Source of the DNA: Solirubrobacteraceae bacterium
GTDB taxonomy: Bacteria; Actinomycetota; Thermoleophilia; Solirubrobacterales; Solirubrobacteraceae
NCBI GenBank assembly: GCA_030043235.1
Contig: JASHYF010000447.1
Location: forward strand, 1-7,036
Reading direction: 5' to 3'
Length of the DNA: 7,036 nt
The position numbers and the translations under genes were made by a program. Of the stretch, positions 6,318 to 7,036 are shown one piece after another. The notes under the pieces were generated by a model. The model was not told the DNA's origin, made no database searches, and saw only the letters and a program-made list of their open reading frames with translations. Position 1 is the first letter of the stretch; each line of letters opens with the position of its first letter.

Positions 6318-7036
6318 GCGACGCACCCGCCGCCTCCGGCCAGGCGCCGCCGGCCGACGTGGGCGACCCCACGCGCCCGGTGAAGGCGACGGCGGATGGG
6401 GGCGGGCGGGCGGGTCCCAAGATCCGTTCGCGCAAGGACGGCGCGGCGATCCCGCTCGACGAGGCCGACCGCAGGCTGCTGAACCTCATGCAGGGCAGCT
6501 TCCCGATCGCGCCGCGGCCATACCGCGCAGTGGCCGAGCTCGGCGGGCTGTCCGAGGCAGAGGCCGTGAGCCGCGTGCGGCGGCTGCTCGACAAGCGCAT
6601 CATCCGCCAGGTGACGCCCATCTTCGACACGCGCGCGCTCGGCTACTCCTCGATGCTCGTCGCCGCCAAGGTCGACCCCGAGCACCCCCACCGCGCGGCG
6701 CAGGTCATCAACGCCCACCCCGGCGTGTCCCACAACTACCTGCGAAACCACGACTTCAACCTGTGGTTCACGATCGCCACCGAGCCCGACTCCAAGCTCG
6801 GTCTGGAGGGCACGCTCGAGGTGCTCGCCGCCGAGGCCCGCGCCGAGTCCGTGCGCCAGCTGCCCACGCTGAAGCTGTTCAAGATTCGCATGGACCTGGA
6901 GATGGAGGGCGACACCGACGCGCTGGCAAGCTCCGCCGCAGAAGTCGCCGAGCCGGTGGAGCTCGACCCCCAGCCCTACGACGAGCTCGACGTCGCGGTC
7001 ATCCGCGCGCTGCAGGGCGACATGCCGGTCGTCCCC
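6296..7036 (+). CDS. Siroheme decarboxylase-like protein (AhbA/AhbB, NirDL family; often labelled Lrp/AsnC regulator), 3' end missing
   Basis: The frame is open from ATG 6296 to the window end (247 residues visible). Residues 1-50 are a low-complexity, Ala/Pro/Gly-rich leader. A winged-helix-like N-lobe follows at about 53-112 (LDEADRRLLNLMQGSFPIAPRPY, L-L-D-K-R-I-I-R-Q). An AsnC-like alpha/beta lobe then runs to about 200. The hallmark GVSHNYLRNHDFNLWFTI (143-160) contains the H-N-Y-x-R-x-H-x-x-N-L-W-F-T signature of AhbB/NirL-type siroheme decarboxylases. These enzymes remove the C12 and C18 acetate carboxylates of siroheme to give didecarboxysiroheme, for haem (Ahb route) or haem d1. After a linker (205-227) a second unit begins, YDELDVAVIRALQGDMPVVP, aligning with the start of the first. 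The gene is therefore probably a fusion of two Ahb/Nir units. It overlaps hemB by 22 bases. A true DNA-binding role is the alternative, but the motif and neighbour favour an enzyme. Confidence 0.82.
   Translation, partial: MAGRAELSDAPAASGQAPPADVGDPTRPVKATADGGGRAGPKIRSRKDGAAIPLDEADRRLLNLMQGSFPIAPRPYRAVAELGGLSEAEAVSRVRRLLDKRIIRQVTPIFDTRALGYSSMLVAAKVDPEHPHRAAQVINAHPGVSHNYLRNHDFNLWFTIATEPDSKLGLEGTLEVLAAEARAESVRQLPTLKLFKIRMDLEMEGDTDALASSAAEVAEPVELDPQPYDELDVAVIRALQGDMPVVP

Noticed and set aside
6272..6751. Open frames on the - strand at the right end
   Set aside because: They are antisense to the siroheme decarboxylase-like gene, whose frame carries strong family motifs and a good ribosome binding site.

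Overview
The window is about 70% GC with dense, overlapping genes, GTG starts at coupled junctions and short or absent leaders. This suggests a high-GC actinobacterium, perhaps of the Thermoleophilia/Solirubrobacterales type. That placement rests on composition and gene style, not on any marker-gene comparison. I see no mobile element, tRNA, rRNA or CRISPR array, and no stretch over 300 bases without a gene.

Layout: (1) 1-876 (+), the 3' part of a polytopic membrane protein resembling GT-C/GT87 (DUF2029) mannosyltransferases. (2) 791-1669 (-), a YmdB-type (TIGR00282) metallophosphoesterase, convergent with gene 1 and sharing 86 bases with it. (3) A 17-base divergent gap, then a tight + strand operon: AI-2E family transporter (1687-3030), ABC ATPase (3027-3788) and ABC-2 type permease (start moved to GTG 3785, end 5143). 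Both internal junctions are 4-base GTGA overlaps. (4) A 76-base intergenic region with a plausible leaderless promoter and short direct repeats. (5) hemB (5220-6317), porphobilinogen synthase of the cysteine/zinc type with two repeat-bearing insertions. (6) 6296-7036 (+), running off the end, a protein that would usually be labelled Lrp/AsnC regulator but carries the hallmark motifs of siroheme decarboxylase (AhbA/AhbB, NirDL family), apparently as a two-unit fusion.

The genes form two functional blocks. The transporter block (AI-2E protein plus an ABC exporter pair) is probably translated as one coupled unit; its substrate cannot be read from the sequence. The tetrapyrrole block joins the enzyme that makes porphobilinogen to a candidate enzyme that decarboxylates siroheme, pointing to siroheme-dependent haem (or haem d1-like) synthesis in this organism.

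The points most worth a second look are the siroheme decarboxylase fusion and its overlap with hemB, the in-frame duplications in HemB, and the near-perfect heptapeptide repeat at the N-terminus of the AI-2E protein.
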